Source: Velthaea sp965214335
GTDB lineage: Bacteria; Vulcanimicrobiota; Vulcanimicrobiia; Vulcanimicrobiales; Vulcanimicrobiaceae
Direction of reading: 5' to 3'
Length of the DNA stretch: 64,000 nucleotides
Assembly (NCBI GenBank): GCA_965214335.1
Contig: CBDCBO010000014.1
Coordinates: forward strand, 620,001-684,000
A model generated the notes under the pieces. It was not told the origin of the DNA. It searched no databases and saw only the letters and a program-made list of their open reading frames with translations. A program made the position numbers and the translations under genes. This document shows, one piece after another, positions 50,390-58,852 of this stretch. The first letter of the stretch is position 1. Every line of letters starts with the position of its first letter.

Positions 50390-50546
50390 CAGTCGTCGCA
50401 CCGTTCAAGCAAACGCTGGCTTTTGCCCCTGCATTGCTATCCGGCTCGGGCTTTCAAATTTTCGCATGGCGGTCAGGCCGCGAAGTGTCATTTGAACGGC
50501 TCTCAAGTACTTAACAGGCCGACCGAACTGGCGAAATTTTGGTAAA

Positions 50547-51926
50547 ATGGGGTTGGTGCGACATCCGCTCGATCAAATTCTTTCCGCGCTGCTGGGTTCC
50601 GATGTTTATGCCGTTGGCGGGCGGGTGCGGGACGAAGTTCGCGACCGGCTCGACGGTCACAATCGCGCACCGAAAGATCTGGATTATGTTGTAACCGGCA
50701 TGACGGCTAGCACCCTGATCGACCGACTGGCAAGCGCGGGTCGCGTGAACGTGGTGGGGTCGTCTTTCGCCGTTGTCAAGTTTTCCCACGCCGCAGGCGT
50801 GGCGGATATCGCTCTGCCGCGTCGGGAACGTTCGACCGGTCCGGGTCATCGCGATTTTTTGGTCGAATCGGGACCGGAGATTTCGCTCGCGCAGGATTTG
50901 AGCCGACGCGACTTCCGGATGAACATGATCGCGCGCCGTGTCGAGGACGATGTGCTCATCGATCCGCTTGGCGGCATCGACGACATTCGCCGGCGGCGTA
51001 TCGATACGGTGAGTGACCGAACGTTCGTGGAAGATCCGCTGCGCCTGCTGCGTGCAGCCCAATTCGCCGCGCGATTCGCCTTTACGGTCACGCCCGGTGC
51101 TCGAGCCGGCATGGCAGCGGCGGCGGAACTCATCAAAACGGTTTCAGCCGAGCGCATTGGCGAGGAACTCACGAAGCTTTTCGTGATGGCGCCGGTGCCC
51201 TCAACCGGGCTGGAAGTATTGCATCAGACGGGTGTGCTCGCGCACCTGTGGCCGGAAGTTCTCGAAGGGGTCGGCGTGGATCAGAACGAGTGGCACGCCT
51301 ACGACGTCTACCGCCACAACCTCGTCACGCTAGACGCGACTCCGCCCGGCGACCTGGTTTTGCGGCTGGCGGCACTGTTGCATGATGTCGGGAAGCCGCG
51401 AACCAAGGACGGCCCACATTTCTATCGGCACGAACAAGTCGGCTCGGAAATGGTGATGCCGCTGCTGAGCCGGTTGCGGCTCCCCTCCGCCACGATCAGC
51501 GCCACAGCCCACCTTGTGCGCCATCACATGTACTCCGCCGATCCAGAACTTGCTCCGAAAGCAATTCGGCGCTTCATCACACGCATCGGTCCGGACCAGT
51601 TGAGCCGGCTCTTCGCCTTGCGCGCTGCGGACATCACCGGCAGCGGGCTGCCCAAGCGCGACGACGCCAACGAGCGATTCGAGGCGCGAGTCTTCTCTAT
51701 TTTGTCCGAGTCGCCGGCGGCGAGCGTTCTGGACTTGACGATCGGGGGGCGCGACGTGATCGAACTCATGCAGCGCATGGGCGCCGCTCCGCATGGTTTT
51801 GCCGGCGATCCACGGGTCGGCCGAATCTTGCGCAGCTTATTTGAACGGGTCGTTGACGAACCAGCTCTGAACACGCGTGAGGCGCTCCTGCATGAAGCGC
51901 AGAAGATGCTTGCCGTCGGGACGTAA
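50547..51926 (+). CDS. CCA tRNA nucleotidyltransferase / poly(A) polymerase family, with HD domain
   Basis: 459 residues. The nucleotidyltransferase head has DVYAVGGRVRDEVRDRL and the catalytic PKDLDYVVTG (D-x-D), then DLSRRDFRMNMIARRVEDD, DPLGGIDDIRRRRIDTVSDR and FVEDPLRLLRAAQFAARFAF (neck). The C-terminal HD domain has LAALLHDVGKPRTKDG and HEQVGSEMV. This architecture is that of bacterial CCA-adding enzymes or poly(A) polymerases; which one it is needs biochemistry or a search for a second paralogue. ATG 50547 has no clear ribosome site; GTG 50556 is possible. The parS cluster lies just upstream. Confidence 0.9.
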   Translation: MGLVRHPLDQILSALLGSDVYAVGGRVRDEVRDRLDGHNRAPKDLDYVVTGMTASTLIDRLASAGRVNVVGSSFAVVKFSHAAGVADIALPRRERSTGPGHRDFLVESGPEISLAQDLSRRDFRMNMIARRVEDDVLIDPLGGIDDIRRRRIDTVSDRTFVEDPLRLLRAAQFAARFAFTVTPGARAGMAAAAELIKTVSAERIGEELTKLFVMAPVPSTGLEVLHQTGVLAHLWPEVLEGVGVDQNEWHAYDVYRHNLVTLDATPPGDLVLRLAALLHDVGKPRTKDGPHFYRHEQVGSEMVMPLLSRLRLPSATISATAHLVRHHMYSADPELAPKAIRRFITRIGPDQLSRLFALRAADITGSGLPKRDDANERFEARVFSILSESPAASVLDLTIGGRDVIELMQRMGAAPHGFAGDPRVGRILRSLFERVVDEPALNTREALLHEAQKMLAVGT

Positions 51927-52066
51927 GGGCTCTGCAGTTCGGCGCCGTCGACCACGTCGATCCACCCGGAAACTCGCCAGGTCTAGGCTGAACGCACAGT
52001 CGGCGCTAGCCCGGCCGCCATTGGAATGAGGGTATCACGGTCGTTTCAGCCCGGCAGAGCGCCGGC

Positions 52067-52822
52067 TTATGTCGCGTTATCGCTATCGTAAATCAGAAGG
52101 GTGGGGTCGGAAAGAGCACGACCGCGGTGAATCTTGGAGCTTCGCTTGCGACACTGGGCCAACGGGTGCTGATCGTTGATATCGACCCGCAGGGTAATTC
52201 GACCACCGGTGTCGGCGTCGATAAGCGCGCTGTCGAACGCGATGTCTACTCGGTCCTTATCGAGGGCGCTACCGTTGCTCAAGTCGCGTTGGGAACCGGT
52301 GTTCCCGGTCTTTCCATCGTCCCGGCAACGCTTGCTTTGGCAGGAGCCGAAATCGAACTCGTCTCGACGCTGCGGCGCGAGGGCCGGCTAAAGTCGGCGC
52401 TCGAAGCCGTAGAAGCGGTTTATGACTTCATTCTCATCGATTGTCCGCCGTCGCTCGGGTTGTTGACCATCAATGCTTTAACGGCCGCAGGCGAGGTTCT
52501 CATACCGGTACAGGCGGAGTTTTACGCCCTTGAAGGCTTATCGCAGTTGACCACGATCGTTCGCCGGGTCAAAGAGGCGCTCAATCCCGACCTGACGATT
52601 CTCGGCGTGCTCATTACGATGTATGACGCGCGTCAGCGGCTGGCAACTGAGGTTCTCGACGAGGTCTACCGCTATTTTCCCGACCGCGTCTTCGCAACGC
52701 AGATCCCGCGGAACGTACGCTTGTCCGAAGCGCCCTCGCATGGGAAACCCGCGGTGCTTTTCGACGTGAAGTCGCGCGGCGCACAAGCGTACCTTTCGCT
52801 TGCGCGCGAGGTTATTACATGA
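52067..52822 (+). CDS. parA: Chromosome partition ATPase ParA (start disrupted)
   Basis: ParA/Soj, about 250 residues. The deviant Walker A NQKGGVGKSTTAVNLGASLA (coding from about 52091), IVDIDPQGNSTTGVGVD, FILIDCPPSLGLLTINALTA and IPVQAEFYALEGLSQL are complete. In this frame no ATG, GTG, TTG or CTG occurs between an upstream TAG at 52007 and Walker A. An ATG at 52069 lies one frame off: without the T at 52072 it would read ATG-CGC-GTT-ATC, giving the textbook start MRVIAIVNQKGG. The left coordinate is therefore nominal. The end overlaps parB by four bases. Confidence 0.9.
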   Translation, partial: LCRVIAIVNQKGGVGKSTTAVNLGASLATLGQRVLIVDIDPQGNSTTGVGVDKRAVERDVYSVLIEGATVAQVALGTGVPGLSIVPATLALAGAEIELVSTLRREGRLKSALEAVEAVYDFILIDCPPSLGLLTINALTAAGEVLIPVQAEFYALEGLSQLTTIVRRVKEALNPDLTILGVLITMYDARQRLATEVLDEVYRYFPDRVFATQIPRNVRLSEAPSHGKPAVLFDVKSRGAQAYLSLAREVIT

Positions 52823-53700
52823 GCGCCAAACGTGGTCTCGGGCGCGGTCTGGGCGCGCTGCTCGGCGACCGGCCGACGACGGACATCACGACCGCACCGC
52901 CGCGCGGCCTCCTGCAGATCGCACTGACACGTATAGCGCCAAATCCAAATCAACCGCGTACGACGTTCGATGAGGCGGCGCTCGACGACTTGCGCGCCTC
53001 GATCGTGGAGTTCGGCGTCCTCGTTCCGCTTATCGTCCGCCCCGTCGGAGACAAGTACGAGCTCATCGCCGGCGAACGCCGCTGGCGCGCAGCCCAGGCG
53101 GCACACCTTGAGACGATCCCCGCGATCGTTCGGCACTCGGATGACCGCGAGTCACTCGAGGTTGCAATCATCGAAAATCTTCAGCGCGAAAATCTCGATC
53201 CGCTCGAAGAAGCAATGGGTTTTGCGCATCTCATGGAGGCATATGGCTTCACCCAAGAACACGTTGCGACGCGTCTCGGTCGCAGTCGCTCAACCGTTGC
53301 GAACACGCTGCGCCTGTTGACGCTCTCTGACGACGTTAAGGCACTCGTGCGCAGCGGAGCAATGAGTGCCGGTCACGCCCGCGCGCTGCTCGCGCTGCCG
53401 GCGGAGCGGCGCGAGCAGACCGCCCAGCGGATCGTGCGCGATGGGTTAACGGTGCGCGCCGTTGAAGCACTCGCGCGCAACGCCGGCCCGAAACCGGTTG
53501 TCCGTGCCGGTACGCTGCGAAGCGTGCGCGCCGACTCAAACGATGATGCGGCTTTGCTCGAGCGGTTGCGTTATAAGTTTAGCGCTCCGGTTGGGCTCGT
53601 GCAGCGGGGCGGCGGTGGCACGCTCGAGATTCGATACGCGGACGCCGACGATCTCACGCGGATTGCTGATATCTTGCTCGGCGACGGGGCGGACACGTGA
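52819..53700 (+). CDS. parB: Chromosome partition protein ParB
   Basis: ParB, a CTP-dependent DNA clamp that loads at parS, 293 residues. It starts MSAKRGLGRGLGALLGD. The CTPase/N domain has RIAPNPNQPRTTFDEAALDD, YELIAGERRWRAAQAAHLET (the GERRxRA motif) and IVRHSDDRESLEVAIIENLQ, RENLDPLEEAMGFAHLMEAY. The helix-turn-helix is TQEHVATRLGRSRSTVANTL. The C-terminal dimer region is present (LLERLRYKFSAPVGLVQ). The two parS sites at 50.3 kb are its expected targets. Confidence 0.97.
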   Translation: MSAKRGLGRGLGALLGDRPTTDITTAPPRGLLQIALTRIAPNPNQPRTTFDEAALDDLRASIVEFGVLVPLIVRPVGDKYELIAGERRWRAAQAAHLETIPAIVRHSDDRESLEVAIIENLQRENLDPLEEAMGFAHLMEAYGFTQEHVATRLGRSRSTVANTLRLLTLSDDVKALVRSGAMSAGHARALLALPAERREQTAQRIVRDGLTVRAVEALARNAGPKPVVRAGTLRSVRADSNDDAALLERLRYKFSAPVGLVQRGGGGTLEIRYADADDLTRIADILLGDGADT

Positions 53701-54545
53701 TCCGCCGGATTACCATACTCTGCGCCTCCCTTATACTCGCCGGCGGGCTAGGCGCCGTTCCTGCCGCTGCCGAGCCGCGTTCGCCGGCCTACGCGGCGCA
53801 GCGCGCCGTCGTGCTTCATTACCTAGCCGATCTCCGGGATGACCGCTACAGCGACGCATATCGCTTACTCGAAAGCGCGGGCAAAGCGTACTTTCGCGAA
53901 CCGGATAATTTCCGCAGTGTGTATCGTGCCGACGCGTATCGCATTCTGGCGTTCGCGCCGCTGCGTGCGCGCGGTGACGATCGGCGGGGGCGCGTGTTCT
54001 TTATGCGAGAAACGGCACGCTTCCGCGACCACGCGCATGATGTCGACCTCCGCGTTACGGCAACGGTTCCGATCGGCGCCGTGTTCGATCGCGGTGGGTG
54101 GAAAGTCAAAGATCCGGGTCATCCGTGGCGCGCGTTCGCAAGCCGCGCGTCCGGTGCCGCGAGCGGCCTGCGCGTGACAGTTAAAAAAGTGTCGTTTTTC
54201 GCGCGCCGCATCGAGACCGTTGTAACAATTGCGAATCTTGGTAGCGGCTTTGTTACGGTATTAGCGTATGGCAAGAGTATCTTACACGATGCCGCCGGTG
54301 TACCGTATCGCGTCATTGAAACGCGCGACTGGTCGGTCACCGACAAGACGCTTTTTGAGGGTTTGCGATTAGCGCCGGATGCGCAGTATACCGGTTTCCT
54401 CAACTTCGCCTGCCAGCGCCTTGACGACGCGCAGCGTTCGTTCGTGCTGTCGATTCGTCCGATGCTCGCTGACGGCAGCAATACTCCGTTTGGCATTGAT
54501 GTGGCCAACATCGCACCGAATCCGGGCGCTGAGCGCCATGAATAA
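53697..54545 (+). CDS. Exported protein of unknown function
   Basis: 282 residues from GTG 53697, overlapping the parB stop (GTGA). The signal peptide is RRITILCASLILAGGLGAVPAAA. The first half is a helical segment followed by an NTF2-like or DUF4878-like pattern (AAQRAVVLHYLADLRDDRYS, DAYRLLESAGKAYF). The second half is beta-rich (LRVTVKKVSFFARRIETVVT, TIANLGSGFVTVLAYGKSIL, FNFACQRLDDAQRSFVLSI), like a DUF4352-type immunoglobulin-like domain. I do not recognise a specific family. Its tight coupling to parB may be accidental operon structure. Confidence 0.8.
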   Translation: MIRRITILCASLILAGGLGAVPAAAEPRSPAYAAQRAVVLHYLADLRDDRYSDAYRLLESAGKAYFREPDNFRSVYRADAYRILAFAPLRARGDDRRGRVFFMRETARFRDHAHDVDLRVTATVPIGAVFDRGGWKVKDPGHPWRAFASRASGAASGLRVTVKKVSFFARRIETVVTIANLGSGFVTVLAYGKSILHDAAGVPYRVIETRDWSVTDKTLFEGLRLAPDAQYTGFLNFACQRLDDAQRSFVLSIRPMLADGSNTPFGIDVANIAPNPGAERHE

Positions 54546-54551
54546 TAGCTG

Positions 54552-55196
54552 GTGCCGCTAGTGCCGTCGCGAGCCGGCCGGCGTCCGTATTTTGGGCAAC
54601 TGCGCGGCATTTATGCGTTGGTCGATCCGCAGTTGCGTCCGCCCGTACCGTTCGTCGACGCGTTGCTCGCCGGCGGCATCCGGCTGTTTCAAATTCGCGC
54701 AAAGTTGGGTATCGCCGCGGAAACGCTTGACGCAATCGTTACCCGCGTGCGGGCCGCGGGCGGGCTCACGCTCGTCAATGACGACGTAGCCGCCGCCGCC
54801 GCGGCCGATGGGGTTCACCTCGGGCAGGAAGATGCGGCGGCGCACGATCTCCGCGCGGTCCGCGCGCGGCTGCCCCATGGTGTCATCGGATTATCGTGTG
54901 GCACGCCGGCCGAGGCGCGCGCTGTTGACCCTGACCTCATCGATTACATCGGCATCGGGCCGCTGTTCGCAACCGGCTCGAAAGCCGATGCCGGCTTGCC
55001 GATTGGGGTGAACGGCGTGCGCGCCGTTGTGGACGCCTGTGAAGTCCCGGCGGCAGCGATTGGCGGCATCGATCGCGCTCGCTTATCGCGCGCCCGTGAA
55101 AGCGGCGTTCAGATGGCGGCGGTCATGTCGGCGCTCGCGGGCGGAAGCGATCCCGCCGCGACCGCGCGCTCTTTCGTTGGCGTTTGGAACGCGTAG
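54552..55196 (+). CDS. thiE: Thiamine phosphate synthase
   Basis: ThiE joins the pyrimidine and thiazole phosphates to make thiamine phosphate. The TIM-barrel protein has 214 residues from GTG 54552: GIYALVDPQL, IRLFQIRAKLG (the QxRxK-type motif), LTLVNDDVAAAAAADGVHLG with the following QED, IDYIGIGPLFATGSKADAG and VPAAAIGGID. Its 3' end overlaps thiD by 13 bp, so synthesis of the two enzymes is probably coupled. Confidence 0.92.
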   Translation: MPLVPSRAGRRPYFGQLRGIYALVDPQLRPPVPFVDALLAGGIRLFQIRAKLGIAAETLDAIVTRVRAAGGLTLVNDDVAAAAAADGVHLGQEDAAAHDLRAVRARLPHGVIGLSCGTPAEARAVDPDLIDYIGIGPLFATGSKADAGLPIGVNGVRAVVDACEVPAAAIGGIDRARLSRARESGVQMAAVMSALAGGSDPAATARSFVGVWNA

Positions 55197-55951
55197 CGCC
55201 CGTCCTGCTGGCCGTCGGAACGACGCATCCGCTCAACATCGCGGGCGTTGGACTCGATGCTCGCGTTGGCGCCGAACTCGGTGTTCGCGTGGTAACGGTC
55301 ATCGCCGGAGTGAGCGCGCAAACGGCCGGTGCGGTGCTGGCCCGCAAAGCCGTCGACTCCCAAACAATCGCCGCTCAGTTCGCCAGCGTCGCGGAGTGCG
55401 GTGTGGCCGCGATTCATATCGGCGCGCTACTCGATGCGGCCAGCGTCGTTGCCATCGCAACGGAAGTGAGGCGCTTTCCCGGTGTTCCGGTCGTCTGCGA
55501 CCCGGTTCTCGCGGCCAGCAACGGCGGGCAGCTGGCAAGTGACGAGACCGTCGTCGCGCTGCGTGACGTTCTGTTTGCGCGCTGCACCCTGATCACGCCG
55601 AATCTCGACGAGGCCGCGATGTTTCTCGGGTGCGCAACGCTCGACGCCGCATCGATGGAAGCCGCGGCGCGCACGCTTAGCGCTTACGGTGCGGCGGCGG
55701 TCCTGATAAAAGGCGGTCACCTAAGCGGCGACCCGACCGACGTCTTGGTTAGCGCCGGCGGCTCTCGTCATTTTTCTGATGAGCGCATTACGGGTACCGT
55801 GCGCGGCACCGGCGACTTGCTGGCGTGCGCGATCGCCGCTCGCCTGGCACATGGCGATTCGCTGACGGAAAGTATTCTTGCGGCGCGAGTGTTTGTACGG
55901 CGCATGTTGCTCGCCGCTGTTGCGTTTGCAGGCACTCGAACCGTTCCATGA
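55184..55951 (+). CDS. thiD: Hydroxymethylpyrimidine (phosphate) kinase-like protein
   Basis: 255 residues of the ribokinase-like ThiD family, from TTG 55184 inside the end of thiE. ThiD phosphorylates HMP and HMP-P to feed ThiE. Visible are VTVIAGVSAQTAGAVLARKA, IHIGALLDAASVVAIATEVR, PVVCDPVLAASNG, LITPNLDEAAMFLG, VLIKGGHL and TGTVRGTGDLLACAIAARLA. The N-terminal AGSDSGGGAG-type loop is replaced by AVGTTHPLNIAGVGLDARVG, and GTGC is GTGD. It could thus have shifted specificity; context favours thiamine synthesis. Confidence 0.85.
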   Translation: MERVAPVLLAVGTTHPLNIAGVGLDARVGAELGVRVVTVIAGVSAQTAGAVLARKAVDSQTIAAQFASVAECGVAAIHIGALLDAASVVAIATEVRRFPGVPVVCDPVLAASNGGQLASDETVVALRDVLFARCTLITPNLDEAAMFLGCATLDAASMEAAARTLSAYGAAAVLIKGGHLSGDPTDVLVSAGGSRHFSDERITGTVRGTGDLLACAIAARLAHGDSLTESILAARVFVRRMLLAAVAFAGTRTVP

Positions 55952-56276
55952 GCCGCGATTCCGGCATGAATTTACGGTTGAACGCCGCTCCACATGTCGC
56001 GTCGGGACGCTGGTGCGTTGCGCCGTTGAACCCGGTGCCGTACTCCCGGCGGTTCTGTTTGAAGCGCGTGACACGGACGTGTTCCGAGCGTAAAGCGCGT
56101 ATCGCTCCGGCGCCCAAGAAAGCCCGCGAAAGCACGCGGCGTTCGCGGATCTATGGGCAGCGTTGCACGCAAAGCAGGTTCGGTTTTTGAGCGCAAGAAA
56201 GGCGTCCTTTCAGCTGCGCCGGCCGATGAGCGAGCCGTGAAGTCCCAATCGTGAAGCGGCTACGGCTCCGGCGCGC
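55952..56276. other. Spacer between thiD and trpS
   Basis: 325 bp with no convincing gene. A frame ending at 56093 contains RHEFTVERRSTCRVGTLVRC and continues the thiD region in another frame without a start; it is too weak to call. I see no T-box, TPP riboswitch or clear terminator. Confidence 0.4.
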
Positions 56277-57314
56277 TTGAATCCGCGTGCACTTTCTGAA
56301 ATTGAGTTAGATTTCGTGATCACCGAGCAGCGCCCACCAATCTTCGCCCGTGTCATGTCGGGGATGCGCCCCACCGGCCGCCTGCATATTGGCCATCTCG
56401 CTGGGGCATTGTCGCAGTGGGTATCGTTTCCGGCGTCGATCGAGGCCTATTTCGAGATTGCCGATTTGCATGCGTTCACGACCAAGTTCGACGACCCCCA
56501 GGCCATTCGAGGCGACCGCGATGAACTCGTACTGGATTGGCTTGCGGCCGGAATCGATCCCGACCGCTGCACGCTTTTCTTGCAGTCGGCGATTCCCGAA
56601 ATCAGTGAGCTGTACACGCTGCTGTCGATGATCGTCCCGGTAAGCTGGTTGCAGCGCGTGCCGACCCACAAGGATCAGATCGACGCGCTCGGTGGCGATA
56701 TCGCGACGTACGGTTTTCTTGGATACCCGCTCTTGCAACTATGCGATATTGCAATATTTAAAGCCGATACCGTTCCGGTCGGCCGCGATCAATTGCCGCA
56801 CCTTGAATTCGGTCGTGAAGTCGTCCGCAGGTTTAATTTCTTGTATGGCGCGACTTTAGTTGAGCCCGGCGCGACGCTTTCGGAATTCCCCGCGGTTCCC
56901 GGCACCGACGGTCGCAAAATGTCCAAGTCGTATCACAACACGATTGATATTGCGGACGACGACGTCGGCACGACGACAAAGATTCGCGGCATGATTACGG
57001 ACCCGCAGAAAGTGCGTCGTAACGACCCAGGGCGGCCCGAAATTTGCCCGGTCTTTGCACTACACGCGTTGTGTAATGGCGAACGCGTACGGGAGATCGA
57101 AGCCGCGTGCCGCTCCGGTGCGCTCGGTTGTGTGGCCTGCAAAGGCGAGCTGGCACAGACCATGAACGCTTGGCTGGCGCCGGTGCGCGCGCGCCGTGCA
57201 TCATTCGATCGTGAGCGCGTCGCGCAGATCATTGCGGCGGGTAACGAGAAAGCTCGGGTCGTCGCGCGCGCGACCTTACGCGACGTTCGGCGCGCGATGA
57301 AATTGGCTGAGTAA
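56277..57314 (+). CDS. trpS: Tryptophan-tRNA ligase
   Basis: Class I synthetase charging tRNA-Trp. The nucleotide-binding signature is SGMRPTGRLHIGHLAGALSQ (HIGH), with VPVSWLQRVPTHKDQIDAL, GYPLLQLCDIAIFKADTVPV, GRDQLPHLEFGREVVRRFN and GRKMSKSYHNTIDIA (KMSKS). Length is 345 residues from TTG 56277; GTG 56316 would trim 13 residues and fits family length better. It stands alone between two spacers. Confidence 0.95.
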   Translation: MNPRALSEIELDFVITEQRPPIFARVMSGMRPTGRLHIGHLAGALSQWVSFPASIEAYFEIADLHAFTTKFDDPQAIRGDRDELVLDWLAAGIDPDRCTLFLQSAIPEISELYTLLSMIVPVSWLQRVPTHKDQIDALGGDIATYGFLGYPLLQLCDIAIFKADTVPVGRDQLPHLEFGREVVRRFNFLYGATLVEPGATLSEFPAVPGTDGRKMSKSYHNTIDIADDDVGTTTKIRGMITDPQKVRRNDPGRPEICPVFALHALCNGERVREIEAACRSGALGCVACKGELAQTMNAWLAPVRARRASFDRERVAQIIAAGNEKARVVARATLRDVRRAMKLAE

Positions 57315-58162
57315 GGGGGATACATGGCGTGTCACACGCTCCGCAAAAGCGCCGCGTACCTTGCGTCGCGAAACACGGCCGTCTGCTGATACGCCCAGCA
57401 CCGGATACGTCCGTCACGAAGACACTTTCAGGACTCTACTGGCTTGCGGATCGTGCGCTTCCGGTTATCGATGCAGTGAAGTTCATTGACTGACCGATGG
57501 TCGAACTGCGGCGCATGACTCGTTGTAGCGAATGGCGTCGTCGCCGATCACGGTTCTGGCCCGTATCGAACGAAGCGGTGCGCTCCGTAGCTTCAAGCTA
57601 ATCGATCTCTGAACTGTGGGAGCAATACTTATACGGATGTGCGCAGAAGCATTAGGTAAACCGGCCAGCCGAAGGCGCGTGCCGAACAAATGCCTTTCCA
57701 CCGCGTAGAAACCTGCGGGCGCTTCGATCCCGGGAACAACTGCCGGTACTGACGTCCGTCATCCGGGCCCTTAGCATTATGAAGCGGCTCCTTTAGCGCA
57801 GCCTCGATGACTGGTGAAGATCCGCACGGGCGCAGCGTGTCCTCGTCGTGCCCGACGAGCCGGCCGCTCATACACCGCCCGGCGTGCCCGCCGCGCGCGC
57901 GTCGCGCCTGCCGCCGTTGTCGATTCCCGTGCCGCCCACGCCGCTACCAAGAACCGCACGGCTTGACCCGCTCCACTGGGGTCCCGTCTTGCGCGCTCGA
58001 TTGAGTTCGCATGCGAACTTGCACGGGCAATGCCGCACGATATCTCGTCGACGGTGTCGACACATTCCGGGCGATGGCTGAAGCGATCCGCACGGCACGG
58101 TCGCCCGAGCACTTTATGTTTAGGAGTAGTTTCCGCCCGGGCCGGCGCCGAAGCCGCCCGCT
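57315..58162. other. Gene-poor stretch after trpS
   Basis: About 850 bp without a gene I can support. Several short frames overlap on both strands (for example 57777-58172 on the minus strand) but are Arg/Ala-rich translations of GC-rich sequence with no motif. No tRNA, repeat or insertion-sequence end was recognised. It could be decayed coding sequence. Confidence 0.45.
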
Positions 58163-58852
58163 GTGCAAACACCCACAGATTGTGCCGCCGTCATCTTCGA
58201 CATGGATGGCGTTCTGATCGATTCTGAAGAACATTGGGAGGCGGCACGCCGTTTGCTCGTCGCCACGTGCGGCGGCGTCTATTCGGATCATGTTGCCACG
58301 GATGTGATGGGCATGACAACGGCGGAATGGGCGCAGTATCTGCGCACGACGGTCGGCGTCCCGCTCGACGAGCGCGAAATCGCGCGCCGGATGATCGAGT
58401 TCATGAGCGCGGCGTATCGGCGCGAGCGGCCGTTCTTTCCCGGCGTTTGCGAAGTAGTGCGCGAAATGGCGCGGCATTGGCCGGTCGGATTAGCGTCGGC
58501 ATCCGGTCGCGAACTCATCGATGTCGTCGTCGATCTCGCTGGTCTAAGCACCGTTTTCGGCGTTACGGTGTCCGCGGCGGAGGCCGGCCGCGGTAAGCCT
58601 GCACCGGATGTCTATCTCAAGGCGGCGACGCTGCTCGGGGTCGATCCGGCGCGGTGTCTTGCCGTCGAAGATTCCTCAAACGGCATTCGGGCCGGCTGGA
58701 ACGCGGGGATGCGCGTCGTAGCCGTGCCGACGCTGGATTTTCCACCGGCGCCCGCTGCGCTCGCGCTCGCCGACGTGGCGCTCGCGCGGTTGACCGAACT
58801 CACGCCGCCGCTCGTCGTCGAACTCTTCGGCCGGCCGCGTCGCGCGAGTTAA
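58163..58852 (+). CDS. HAD-family hydrolase, beta-phosphoglucomutase-like
   Basis: 229 residues from GTG 58163. All HAD motifs are visible: motif I AVIFDMDGVLIDSEEHW (nucleophile Asp and acid Asp), motif II GLASASGREL, motif III GRGKPAPDVYLKAATLLG and motif IV CLAVEDSSNGIRAG. The helical cap lies between residues ~25 and 85. Members are sugar-phosphate phosphatases or phosphoglucomutases; the substrate cannot be told. Its stop overlaps the convergent stop of the aminotransferase gene. Confidence 0.92.
   Translation: MQTPTDCAAVIFDMDGVLIDSEEHWEAARRLLVATCGGVYSDHVATDVMGMTTAEWAQYLRTTVGVPLDEREIARRMIEFMSAAYRRERPFFPGVCEVVREMARHWPVGLASASGRELIDVVVDLAGLSTVFGVTVSAAEAGRGKPAPDVYLKAATLLGVDPARCLAVEDSSNGIRAGWNAGMRVVAVPTLDFPPAPAALALADVALARLTELTPPLVVELFGRPRRAS

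Noticed and set aside
55878..56093. 71-codon frame after thiD
   Set aside because: Overlaps the end of thiD in a different frame, lacks a ribosome site and matches no family I know.
57777..58172. 131-codon minus-strand frame before the HAD gene
   Set aside because: Ala/Arg-rich translation, overlaps the HAD start and has no motif.
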